The notes under the pieces were generated by a model that was not told where the DNA came from, searched no databases, and was given only the letters and a program-made list of their open reading frames with translations. A DNA stretch of 48,699 bases from Thiogranum sp. (GTDB lineage Bacteria; Pseudomonadota; Gammaproteobacteria; DSM-19610). Both the position numbers and the translations under genes were made by a program. The stretch covers positions 1 through 48,699 of the forward strand of contig JASBSN010000072.1 in NCBI GenBank assembly GCA_030148915.1, in the 5' to 3' direction. This document shows, piece after piece, positions 42,080 to 48,699 of the stretch (position 1 is its first letter; each line of letters begins with the position of its first letter).

Positions 42080-43108
42080 ATGACTCAGCACCAGGACGCC
42101 TCCAGACCCGCCGCCGTGCTGTATTCGCCGGCGCTCTATCTCGGCCGCGTGACGGTCACCGAGCCCGCCGCACGGCCTGCCTCTTTGCTCAGCGGCACCC
42201 GCCTCAAGGCGCTGGCCTTCCCCGCGCTTCACTGGTTGATCGGCCACACGCCACCCGCTATCGCACTGCTGCCGGCGCGCCTGATCACGGCTTTGTTGCG
42301 CCTCGCCTATGCCCTACCCGGATACCGCTTGCGCGGCGCCTGCGAGGACGTGGCACGGCTTGCAGGGAGCGCGGACGCACGGCGGATTCACCGCCGTTTT
42401 CTGACCAATGCGCTGGGGATTATCGACAATTTTTTCCGTCTCTACCGGCAGGGCGAGCAGGCAGCGCTGGCGCGTATTCGCATGGCTCCGGAGGATCGGG
42501 AGCGCCTGCGCCAACTGATCGAAACCCATGGCGGCGCGGTGCTGGCGGTACCGCACAATGTCGGCAGCGCCTTCTCGGCCCTGCGCATCGGTCACAATTT
42601 CGACATGCTGCTGGTGGCCAAGAATCCGGCCACCCCGGCGCGCACCCGTATCGCGCTGGATTTCTACGAGCGTATGAAGCTCTGCGTGCTGATGGTGCGC
42701 GGCGGTAATCCGTTCGAGCTGTCGCGGGCGATGTTCAAGGTCTTGCGCCAGGGCAAACTGGTGGCGGCGACGCTGGACAACCAGGACCGCTCCGCCCAAC
42801 GCGTTGCGGTGCGCATGTTTGGTCAGGAGGTGGGGCTGCCGGGTTGGGCAGCGCGCGTCTCGGTGCGCATGCGGGTGCCGATGATACCCGCCTGGTTTCA
42901 CTCCTCGGGACGCCGGCTGACGGTTATCGTCGGCGAACCGCTGCTGTGCAACGATGTGCAAACGGCCGTGCAGCACTACGCGCGGTTTTTCGAGCAACAG
43001 ATTCTTGCCGATCCCGCCAGTTGGGCCTACCTGGCGGACAAACACTGGCAGGCCCTGCTCCGCCGGGCTGCCGAAGCCTCGGCACCCTCTCACCACGGAC
43101 CTTCGTAA
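42080..43108 (+). CDS. LpxL/HtrB-like lysophospholipid acyltransferase family protein
   Basis: 342 residues. Resembles the LpxL/LpxM lipid A acyltransferase family: a hydrophobic N-terminal part (about 43-80), FLTNALGIIDNFFRLYRQ, a motif-like region around His159 (AVPHNVGSAF), KVLRQGKLVAATLDNQDR and RMRVPMIPAWFH. In catalytic LpxL the motif is HxxxxD/E; here position +5 is Ala164, so the acidic residue is missing or shifted. It may be a divergent but active branch or a non-enzymatic paralogue. TATGAT at 42047-42052 may be the -10, giving a leader of about 20 nt. No Lpx genes adjoin it. Confidence 0.75.
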   Translation: MTQHQDASRPAAVLYSPALYLGRVTVTEPAARPASLLSGTRLKALAFPALHWLIGHTPPAIALLPARLITALLRLAYALPGYRLRGACEDVARLAGSADARRIHRRFLTNALGIIDNFFRLYRQGEQAALARIRMAPEDRERLRQLIETHGGAVLAVPHNVGSAFSALRIGHNFDMLLVAKNPATPARTRIALDFYERMKLCVLMVRGGNPFELSRAMFKVLRQGKLVAATLDNQDRSAQRVAVRMFGQEVGLPGWAARVSVRMRVPMIPAWFHSSGRRLTVIVGEPLLCNDVQTAVQHYARFFEQQILADPASWAYLADKHWQALLRRAAEASAPSHHGPS

Positions 43109-43345
43109 ACCCTCCCTCGACAAGAGTCTTCATCGCTAAACCCGCGGCCGCCGGAACCCCGCTACCGGATTAGTATTTGCATTAACTTTAATTCTATACA
43201 TATTGTTAAATATAATATTTGTTGTAACAATTTATTAGAAGAGCCAGGGCAATCCCGCCCCGCGGCACGACGGGCGGCTGGGAGTCGGGCCCAACGATAG
43301 GTTAAACTTAGCTTCACGTTGGTCGCCTCGGAGGTGAATAAAACC

Positions 43346-43720
43346 ATGAGCCAGAAACCACCGGCATCCGCCGGCAGTCGACTCGATCAGCTGGTTGCCG
43401 AAACTCACCGCAACCGCGATGCCCGTGAGCTCGGTTACCGCGAGAAGTCGTTAAAGCTGTATCCGTGGATCTGCGGACGCTGTCGGCGCGAGTTCAACCG
43501 CGACAATCTGCACGAACTCACCGTGCACCATCGCGACCATAACCACGACAACAACCCCGACGACGGCAGTAACTGGGAACTGTTGTGTCTGTACTGCCAC
43601 GATAACGAGCACCAGCGGCTGCTGGAAGCCGATCAGTCGGGGTCTGCCGGCACCGAGACCGAGACCGAGACGGCGACCCATCAGCCGTTCGCCGCGCTGA
43701 AAGCATTACTGAAAAAGTGA
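43346..43720 (+). CDS. yajD: YajD family HNH nuclease
   Basis: 124 residues from ATG 43346, preceded by GGAGGTG at 9 nt; a TTG at 43319 in frame is less likely. After a variable N-terminus comes YREKSLKLYPWICGRCRREFNRDNLHELTVHHRDHNHDNNPDDGSNWELLCLYCHDNEHQR in pieces: the zinc knuckles CGRC and CLYC and the HHRDHNHDNN catalytic HNH core. It is the same layout as E. coli YajD. Its cellular role is unknown. The C-terminus has an odd run of Glu/Thr repeats (TETETETAT). It is followed 3 bp later by the end of the convergent slyX. Confidence 0.9.
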   Translation: MSQKPPASAGSRLDQLVAETHRNRDARELGYREKSLKLYPWICGRCRREFNRDNLHELTVHHRDHNHDNNPDDGSNWELLCLYCHDNEHQRLLEADQSGSAGTETETETATHQPFAALKALLKK

Positions 43721-43723
43721 CGC

Positions 43724-43939
43724 TCAATAATGCGGCGGGCGCTCGTGCACCGCGCCACCGGCACCGGCGTCCTGCAGGGCGCGCACCTGCGCCTCGAGCC
43801 GTTGCAGCCGCTCAGCCTGCTCGGCGCAGTGTTTTTCCATAGCAAGCAGAGTGCGGGTGAGGGTCTCCAGGGCGGCCTCCTGGTGCGCGTTGCGCCCTTC
43901 GAGTTCTTCCACGCGCGCCGCCAGCCGCTCGACAGTCAT
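43724..43939 (-). CDS. slyX: SlyX family protein
   Basis: 71 residues, an almost continuous coiled coil (LAARVEELEGRNAHQEAALETLTRTLLAMEKHCAEQAERLQRLEAQ when read in heptads) ending with the conserved PPHY. SlyX is of unknown function, usually near slyD or fkpA. Here it is downstream of the truncated peroxiredoxin gene and overlaps its stop by 4 bp (ATGA at 43936-43939), so translation is coupled. Confidence 0.9.
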   Translation of the reverse strand: MTVERLAARVEELEGRNAHQEAALETLTRTLLAMEKHCAEQAERLQRLEAQVRALQDAGAGGAVHERPPHY

Positions 43940-44379
43940 GGCGCCTCCCCGGCCGCCTCGGCGGCGCCCAGTGCGATCAGATCACGAAGCACTTGCTCGC
44001 TGTCGGCCAGCAGCGGGAACGGCAAGGCGTATTTTTCCGCAAACGCGCGATGACTGGCGACGCTGTCCAGGCTGATGCCGAGCAGGGCTACGTGCATCCG
44101 CTGCAACTGACGCAGATCATCACGAAACGCACAAGCCTCGGTGGTACACCCCGGCGTATCGTCCTTGGGATAGAAATACAACACGACCCAGCGACCGCGA
44201 TAATCCGCCAGCGCGTGCGGCTGACCCTGCTGGTCGGTCAACTGAAACGCCGGCGCGGGTTCCCCGGGCGCCAACGTCTGCGCCCTGGCCGCGAACACCG
44301 CAAACATCAAGCAGCCCGCCCACAGAGCGCTGCGGCGGCGCTCGTGGCGTAACCGGCCACCACTATGATTTGTGCACAT
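43936..44379 (-). CDS. Exported BCP-type peroxiredoxin, C-terminally short
   Basis: 147 residues from ATG 44379; the start is uncertain, with another ATG only 25 codons further in that would remove the basic part of the signal. A signal peptide (RRSALWAGCLMFAVFAARAQ) precedes a peroxiredoxin fold with FYPKDDTPGCTTEAC: Cys78 is peroxidatic and Cys83 the resolving residue of atypical 2-Cys BCP enzymes. It then reads LLADSEQVLRDLIALGAAE and stops, where full-length BCP proteins continue for about 50 residues with a TFLID strand. The slyX start overlaps the stop. It is either a natural short form or a truncated gene. Confidence 0.75.
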   Translation of the reverse strand: MCTNHSGGRLRHERRRSALWAGCLMFAVFAARAQTLAPGEPAPAFQLTDQQGQPHALADYRGRWVVLYFYPKDDTPGCTTEACAFRDDLRQLQRMHVALLGISLDSVASHRAFAEKYALPFPLLADSEQVLRDLIALGAAEAAGEAP

Positions 44380-44522
44380 TCGGGACACCGCGCTGCTCGA
44401 CTGTTTGCCGCCATAAGCGTCATGGTACGGCAACAAACGCCAGGCACAATAGTGTTTTGTCCTCATCACCCGCATAAGACCGTCCGACACGCAGGCGCGG
44501 CGAAACCGGCCGCGCGGAGATC

Positions 44523-44837
44523 ATGACGCTGAAACTATCGACCACGCTGTTACGCCTCGCATGTTTACTGTTCCTGGCGCTGCCGGCGCACGCTGAGCTG
44601 CACTATCGTTGCGAGGACCTCGCCGCAATGGCGGGACGTTTTCAGGGCCTGAAGGCCCGTCAACGTTCGCTCGAGGAAGTGCTCGATGTCGTGCAGCGGG
44701 CCGCAGCGGGCAATCCCGACAAGGAGACGCTATTGTCGAACCTGGCGATCGAGATCTACATCGACCCGGCCATCGAGACCGCCGCGCAGGCGCGCGCGCT
44801 GGCCAACAAACGCTGTCGCGCGGCCCGCGCGGACTAG
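44523..44837 (+). CDS. Small exported protein of unknown function
   Basis: 104 residues. The signal peptide (TTLLRLACLLFLALPAHA) is followed by ELHYRCEDLAAMAGRFQGLKARQRSLEEVLDVVQRA, a helical part and KRCRAARAD at the end, with two cysteines that could pair across the mature protein (CED and KRC). It is a predicted helical periplasmic protein; no family recognised. CGGAGA precedes the ATG. The TAG stop overlaps the TAG of the convergent moaB gene: both use the sequence CTAG at 44834-44837. Confidence 0.7.
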   Translation: MTLKLSTTLLRLACLLFLALPAHAELHYRCEDLAAMAGRFQGLKARQRSLEEVLDVVQRAAAGNPDKETLLSNLAIEIYIDPAIETAAQARALANKRCRAARAD

Positions 44838-45355
44838 CGCTCGGTCAATCGCGGCATCAATTCAACCAGATTGCACGGCCGGGTGCGATAATCGAGCTGG
44901 TGGACAATCAGCCGGTCCCAGGCGGTCCGGCAGGCGCCGCTGGAGCCCGGCAGGCAGAAAATGAACGTCCCGTTGGCCACCCCTGCCAGCGCACGCGACT
45001 GCATGGTCGAGGTGTTGATTTCCTCGTAAGAGAGCATGCGGAAGAGTTCACCGAAGCCCTCGATGCGTTTGTCCAGCAGCACCTCCACCGCTTCCGGCGT
45101 GCCGTCGCGCCCGGTGAGGCCGGTGCCGCCGGTGGCGATCACCGCCTGGACCTCGGCGTCTGCGATCCAGCGCGAGACGACGGCGCGGATCGCGTAAATG
45201 TCATCCACCACAATGGCCTTTTCCGCCGCTCGGTGGCCGGCCGCGCTGAGGCGCTGGTGCAGCGTTTTTCCGGATGTATCGGTGGCTTCGGTGCGACTGT
45301 CGGAGACGGTCAGAATGGCGATGTTGAGGGGGACAAAACGACGCTCTTCACTCAC
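44834..45355 (-). CDS. moaB: Molybdenum cofactor biosynthesis protein B
   Basis: 173 residues from a GTG at 45355, chosen because AGGAGAG lies 8 nt before it and the product then begins at the usual SEERRFVPLNIAILTVSDSR; an ATG 23 codons upstream would add a Cys-rich N-terminus of no known kind. MoaB/MogA fold: ATGGTGLTGRDGTPE binds molybdopterin, and MLSYEEIN and LPGSSGACRTAWD close the site. It is thought to adenylylate molybdopterin or be a MogA-like protein without proven activity. No other moa/moe genes are near. The stop overlaps the convergent gene. Confidence 0.92.
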   Translation of the reverse strand: MSEERRFVPLNIAILTVSDSRTEATDTSGKTLHQRLSAAGHRAAEKAIVVDDIYAIRAVVSRWIADAEVQAVIATGGTGLTGRDGTPEAVEVLLDKRIEGFGELFRMLSYEEINTSTMQSRALAGVANGTFIFCLPGSSGACRTAWDRLIVHQLDYRTRPCNLVELMPRLTER

Positions 45356-45446
45356 GGACCGACTCTCCTGCGATTGACACACTGGGCAGTGCAGCGATGT
45401 TACACACCGCGGGCGAGCTTGCAAACAGCCAGGGCCATTTAAGTGC

Positions 45447-45452
45447 TACAAT
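45447..45452 (+). promoter_or_regulatory. Extended -10 of a probably leaderless transcript
   Basis: TGCTACAAT (extended -10, TGn plus TACAAT) ends 6 nt before the ATG of the small membrane protein at 45459, with no Shine-Dalgarno. A start about 7 nt after the hexamer would fall on the ATG. Confidence 0.45.
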
Positions 45453-45458
45453 GGCTGC

Positions 45459-45650
45459 ATGGAAAGCATGGCTCTGTGGGAAAAACTGCTGCTTGGCGTG
45501 CTGGTCGTCGTGGTGTTGCTGTGGTTTCGACCGGGCCTCAAGGCGGCTTTCAAGGAGCGTCGCGCCGCCAGTCAGGCCGAATGGATCAGCGCCTTGATAC
45601 CCATTGCGTTGGTCGCCGCCTTTGTCGTATTGCTGATTGTTTTCAGCTAG
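45459..45650 (+). CDS. Small two-helix membrane protein
   Basis: 63 residues. Two hydrophobic helices (about 8-23, LLLGVLVVVVLLWF, and 44-62, LIPIALVAAFVVLLIVF) are joined by a basic/polar loop (RPGLKAAFKERRAASQAEW). Small membrane proteins with this layout are conserved as unknowns in related bacteria. The expected start is supported by the extended -10 six nt upstream. The next gene, an ABC ATPase, follows 69 bp later; it may be part of that transporter unit, but that is only proximity. Confidence 0.68.
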   Translation: MESMALWEKLLLGVLVVVVLLWFRPGLKAAFKERRAASQAEWISALIPIALVAAFVVLLIVFS

Positions 45651-45719
45651 AACGCACGCCGCTGCTCGCCGCGCCCGCCGGTACGGATCTGCGCGGGGGC
45701 TGTGTTAAAATCCTCGCTG

Positions 45720-46655
45720 ATGAACCACGCCTTATCCATCGAAAATCTTACCAAAACCTACGCCAACGGCTTTCAGGCGCTGAAAGGCGTCAGCCTGGAT
45801 GTCGGCGAAGGGGACTTCTATGCCTTGTTGGGCCCCAATGGCGCGGGGAAATCCACCACTATCGGTATTATCAGTTCGCTGATCACCAAGACATCCGGCC
45901 GGATCCGTATTTTCGGCCACGACATCGACGAGGATTTCAGCGCCGCCAAGCGGCTGCTGGGCCTGGTGCCGCAGGAATTCAATTTCAATGTCTTCGAGCC
46001 GGTCGAGGAAATTCTGGTCAACCAGGCCGGTTATTTCGGTATTGAGCGCAAAGCGGCCTTTGCCCGGGCCGAACAGGCCCTGCACCAGCTCGGCCTGTGG
46101 AGCAAGCGCCGCGAGCAGGCGCGTGATCTCTCAGGCGGTATGAAGCGTCGGCTGATGATCGCCCGCGCCCTGGTCCACCAGCCAAAGCTGCTGATTCTCG
46201 ACGAACCCACCGCGGGCGTGGATATCGAGATCCGGCGTTCCATGTGGACGTACCTGCGTGAGCTCAACGCCAGCGGCACCACCATCATACTGACCACTCA
46301 CTACCTCGAGGAAGCGGAAAGTCTGTGCCGGCATATCGGCATAATCGATGAGGGCGAGTTGATCGAGAACAGCGGCATGAAGCAGCTGCTGAGTCAGTTG
46401 CACATGGAAACCTTTGTGCTGGATATCCGCGAGCCGGTGCAGGCGCTGCCGCCGGCGATCACCGACTGTGTGCGCATGATCGACGATACCACGCTGGAAG
46501 CGGATATATCGCGGGGCAAAAGCATCAATTTTCTCTTCGAGGCGCTGTCGCAGCACCGCATTGAAGTCCTCAGCATGCGCAACAAAACCAACCGGCTGGA
46601 ACAACTGTTTGTGCACATGCTGGAAAACAACGCCGGCAACACCGCCACGCCATGA
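45720..46655 (+). CDS. ABC transporter ATP-binding protein (YadG-like)
   Basis: 311 residues from ATG 45720; a GTG at 45702 is an alternative with no Shine-Dalgarno. Walker A GPNGAGKSTT, signature [17 protein letters not shown] and TTHYLEEAES are complete. TAAAAT at 45706-45711 with a preceding TGT (extended -10) ends 8 nt before the ATG, so the mRNA may be leaderless. It overlaps the permease by 4 bp. Closely similar in layout to the ATPase at 33098-34024 (both read [14 protein letters not shown] and SGGMKRR), indicating an old duplication. Confidence 0.92.
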   Translation: MNHALSIENLTKTYANGFQALKGVSLDVGEGDFYALLGPNGAGKSTTIGIISSLITKTSGRIRIFGHDIDEDFSAAKRLLGLVPQEFNFNVFEPVEEILVNQAGYFGIERKAAFARAEQALHQLGLWSKRREQARDLSGGMKRRLMIARALVHQPKLLILDEPTAGVDIEIRRSMWTYLRELNASGTTIILTTHYLEEAESLCRHIGIIDEGELIENSGMKQLLSQLHMETFVLDIREPVQALPPAITDCVRMIDDTTLEADISRGKSINFLFEALSQHRIEVLSMRNKTNRLEQLFVHMLENNAGNTATP

Positions 46656-47425
46656 CACTGACCGAACAGTACATCGCCTTCAAAGGGATCGTCATCAAGG
46701 AAGTGCTGCGCTTTGCGCGCATCTGGGTGCAGACGATCGTACCGCCGGTGATCACCATGTCGCTGTATTTTGTCATCTTCGGCAATCTGATCGGCTCACA
46801 GATCGGCAGCATGGACGGCTTCCGTTATATCGACTATATCGTCCCGGGGCTGATCATGATGGCGGTGATCACCAATTCCTATGCCAATGTGGTGTCGTCG
46901 TTCTATGGCAGCAAATTCCATCGGCACATTGAGGAGATGCTGGTCTCGCCGTTGCCGTACTGGCTGATCATTCTGGGCTTTGTCTCCGGCGGCGTGGCGC
47001 GCGGCATGGCGGTCGGTCTGGCGGTCAGCCTGGTCTCGCTGCTGTTTACCCACCTGGCGCTGCACAACCTGCTGGTGATCGTCAGTACCGTCGTGCTCAC
47101 CTCCATGCTGTTTTCGCTGGCCGGCCTGATCAACGCGGTGTTCGCCAAAAGTTTCGACGATATCTCCATCGTGCCGACCTTCGTGCTGACGCCGTTGACC
47201 TACCTTGGCGGAGTGTTCTACAGCATCAGTATGCTGCCGGAGTTCTGGCAGCATGTCTCGCGCATCAATCCCATACTGTATATGGTCAACGCCTTCCGCT
47301 ATGGCTTTCTCGGCGTCTCTGATATCGACATCGGGCAGTCCTACGCGATTATTATCGGTTTTATTCTTCTGCTCTATGGCCTGGCGCTGTATCTGCTGAA
47401 AACCGGCTACGGTATTCGCAAATAA
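46652..47425 (+). CDS. ABC-2 type transporter permease (YadH-like)
   Basis: 257 residues, six membrane helices, ABC-2 family: IVPPVITMSLYFVIFGNLIGSQI, PGLIMMAVITNSYANVVSSFYGSKF and GGVFYSISMLPEFWQHVSRINPILYMVNAFRYGFLG. It pairs with the ATPase just upstream. It shares these motifs and length with the permease at 32340-33101. The two are probably paralogous exporters for different substrates. The gene ends 1 bp from the convergent AI-2E family gene. Confidence 0.92.
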   Translation: MTLTEQYIAFKGIVIKEVLRFARIWVQTIVPPVITMSLYFVIFGNLIGSQIGSMDGFRYIDYIVPGLIMMAVITNSYANVVSSFYGSKFHRHIEEMLVSPLPYWLIILGFVSGGVARGMAVGLAVSLVSLLFTHLALHNLLVIVSTVVLTSMLFSLAGLINAVFAKSFDDISIVPTFVLTPLTYLGGVFYSISMLPEFWQHVSRINPILYMVNAFRYGFLGVSDIDIGQSYAIIIGFILLLYGLALYLLKTGYGIRK

Positions 47426-47426
47426 T

Positions 47427-48479
47427 TCAGCTGTGCTCCGCGACGTTGAACTCGCGAATGAAAATACCCCAGAACGCGGTAAATAACACCGCGATCAGCG
47501 GACCGATGACAAAACCGTTCATGCCGAACAACACGATACCGCCCAGCGTCGAGAGCAGCACCATGTAATCGGGCAGCTTGGTATCCCGGCCCACCAGAAT
47601 CGGGCGCAGCAGATTGTCCACCAGCCCGATCACGCCGACGCCAAAGACGCTGAGCACCAGCCCCTGGACCCAATCGCCCACAGCAAACAAATACACCGCC
47701 ACAGGCGCCCAGATCAGCCCGGCGCCGATCAGTGGAATCAACGACAAGAGGATCATCGACACGCCCCACAACAGGGCCCCGGGGATGCCGAGGATCCAGA
47801 AAATCAGACCGCCCAGGGTCCCCTGGACCGCGGCGACAACCAGATTGCCCTTGATAGTGGCGCGGGTGACCTCGGCGAACTTGGCGAACAGCAGGCGTTC
47901 GCGCTCGTCGCCCAGCGGCAGGGCCCGCACCAACTGGGCGACCAGCTTGGGGCCGTCGCGCAGCATGAAGAACGCCAGATAGAGCATCAGCCCGAGGCTG
48001 ATGAAAAATTGCAATGTGCCCTGCCCCAACTGCACAGCGTGCTGGGCAATGAAGCGGCTGCCGGCGATGGCGGTGTCGGCGAACTGGGTCTTGAGGTTGT
48101 TAATATCCACGCCCAGTCGATCGAGCAGGTGCTGGAGCAGCGGGAAGGCGTTTTTGATTTTATCCAGATACGATCCGGGGTCCAGTTCGCCGCTTTGCAG
48201 CTGTTGGTATAGCCCCACGCCTTCCTGGAAAAACGACGCCAACACAAACAGCACCGGGATAATCACCATCACCAGACAGACCGTCAGGGTCGCCAGCGCC
48301 GCCAGGTTGCGCCGATCGCCCAGGCGCTGCGACAGCCGCCGAAACAGCGGATAAAACAGCACCCCGATAACACAGGCCCAAAACACTGCCCCGAAGAACG
48401 GTTTGAGCAGGTAGAGAAACAGCAGCGTCACCAGCACCAGCATGAGCAGAAAGGAGCGTCGCTCCAGCATCTCTTGCAT
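47427..48479 (-). CDS. AI-2E family transporter (PerM/YdiK-like)
   Basis: 350 residues with eight predicted helices: FLLMLVLVTLLFLYLLKPF near the start, ACVIGVLFYPLFRRL, LPLGDERERLLFAKFAEVTRATIKGNLVVAAVQGTLGG in the middle and the PILVGRDTKLPDYMVLLSTLGGIVLFGMNGFVIGPL region typical of the family. The family covers the AI-2 exporter TqsA and Na+/H+ exchangers, so the substrate is not defined. Its start follows 90 bp after the partial gene on the same strand. It converges with the ABC permease. Confidence 0.9.
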   Translation of the reverse strand: MQEMLERRSFLLMLVLVTLLFLYLLKPFFGAVFWACVIGVLFYPLFRRLSQRLGDRRNLAALATLTVCLVMVIIPVLFVLASFFQEGVGLYQQLQSGELDPGSYLDKIKNAFPLLQHLLDRLGVDINNLKTQFADTAIAGSRFIAQHAVQLGQGTLQFFISLGLMLYLAFFMLRDGPKLVAQLVRALPLGDERERLLFAKFAEVTRATIKGNLVVAAVQGTLGGLIFWILGIPGALLWGVSMILLSLIPLIGAGLIWAPVAVYLFAVGDWVQGLVLSVFGVGVIGLVDNLLRPILVGRDTKLPDYMVLLSTLGGIVLFGMNGFVIGPLIAVLFTAFWGIFIREFNVAEHS

Positions 48480-48567
48480 CAGCTATCCTCCGCGAACCAT
48501 CATTGGCAGCAGCCCGCCTGCCTGCTGCGCCGGGCCGACCCCAGGCGGATAAAAATTCATGACCAGA

Positions 48568-48699
48568 TCAGTCTTTCATCCAGTCTTCCAGCGCCTCGAT
48601 GATGGCGCGCGCCTGATCGCGGCTGGAAATATTGAACTTGGACTTCTGCGAATACTGGCCGTTGCGCTTCTGGTAGCGGCGGATACTGTACTTATCCGG
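48568..48699 (-). CDS. C-terminal part of a small protein, 5' end outside window
   Basis: 43 residues visible: PDKYSIRRYQKRNGQYSQ, then KSKFNISSRDQARAIIEALEDWMKD and the stop. Basic first half and an amphipathic last helix; the pattern RYQKRNG-x-KSKFNISS could be a small beta-hairpin plus helix, possibly a nucleic-acid binding unit. I do not recognise the family, and the start is outside the window. It is the gene upstream of the AI-2E family permease. Confidence 0.55.
   Translation of the reverse strand, partial: PDKYSIRRYQKRNGQYSQKSKFNISSRDQARAIIEALEDWMKD

Noticed and set aside
43162-43347. 61-codon minus-strand frame in the AT-rich gap before yajD
   Set aside because: Its composition changes abruptly in the middle and it overlaps the yajD Shine-Dalgarno; probably chance.

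Overview
The window is about 48.7 kb of GC-rich DNA, dense with genes, from a chromosome that is most likely gammaproteobacterial. The reasons are the hflD...purB neighbourhood, a YajD-type HNH protein, SlyX, YchJ, a DnaJ-related protein, OmpW and LpxL-type acyltransferase genes, and an AcnA/MetH pair close to Escherichia coli in length and key-residue spacing. A cluster of sulfur-relay genes suggests a sulfur-oxidising or sulfur-handling relative (Chromatiales-like is my guess; species not identified). I see no tRNA, rRNA, CRISPR array, prophage or complete insertion sequence.

Region by region: 1-4553 holds the end of hflD, a 111-bp MITE-like palindrome lying directly after its stop, then acnA and purB. 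4573-9926 holds a GGDEF/EAL protein, two unknown or secretin-N-like proteins, a QmcA/NfeD pair and folE. 9957-12689 is a leftward amidase lipoprotein / TlpA / unknown operon. 12805-16500 is metH. 16553-20343 is a mosaic of small genes: YchJ, two small conserved proteins, a small membrane protein, a HvfA-like metallophore precursor with EF-hands, and a histidine kinase, with two inverted-repeat elements. 20614-26195 holds a second GGDEF/EAL protein, a J-domain protein, a beta-carbonic-anhydrase-like enzyme and a FmdB/MerC/outer-membrane cluster.

The most interesting part is 26350-32183. A sigma-54 -24/-12 promoter precedes ompW, followed by DsrE-, TusA-, sulfide:quinone-oxidoreductase-like and DUF1641 genes. 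Facing them is a gene for a sigma-54 activator with a Cys-rich sensory N-terminus. Beyond it lies a PDC-sensor-like protein with its own well-matched sigma-54 promoter. I read this as one sigma-54 regulon for sulfane sulfur or a related signal.

32340-48699 holds two separate YadGH-like ABC exporters, a DUF502 protein, a GH17-GT2 fusion (NdvB-like glucan synthase), a sodium/solute symporter, small envelope proteins, an alpha/beta hydrolase, a rhodanese, an LpxL-like acyltransferase, HNH/SlyX/peroxiredoxin genes, moaB, an AI-2E family permease and a partial gene at the right edge. Several genes have a -10-like hexamer only 6-8 nt upstream of the start codon and no Shine-Dalgarno, suggesting leaderless transcripts.
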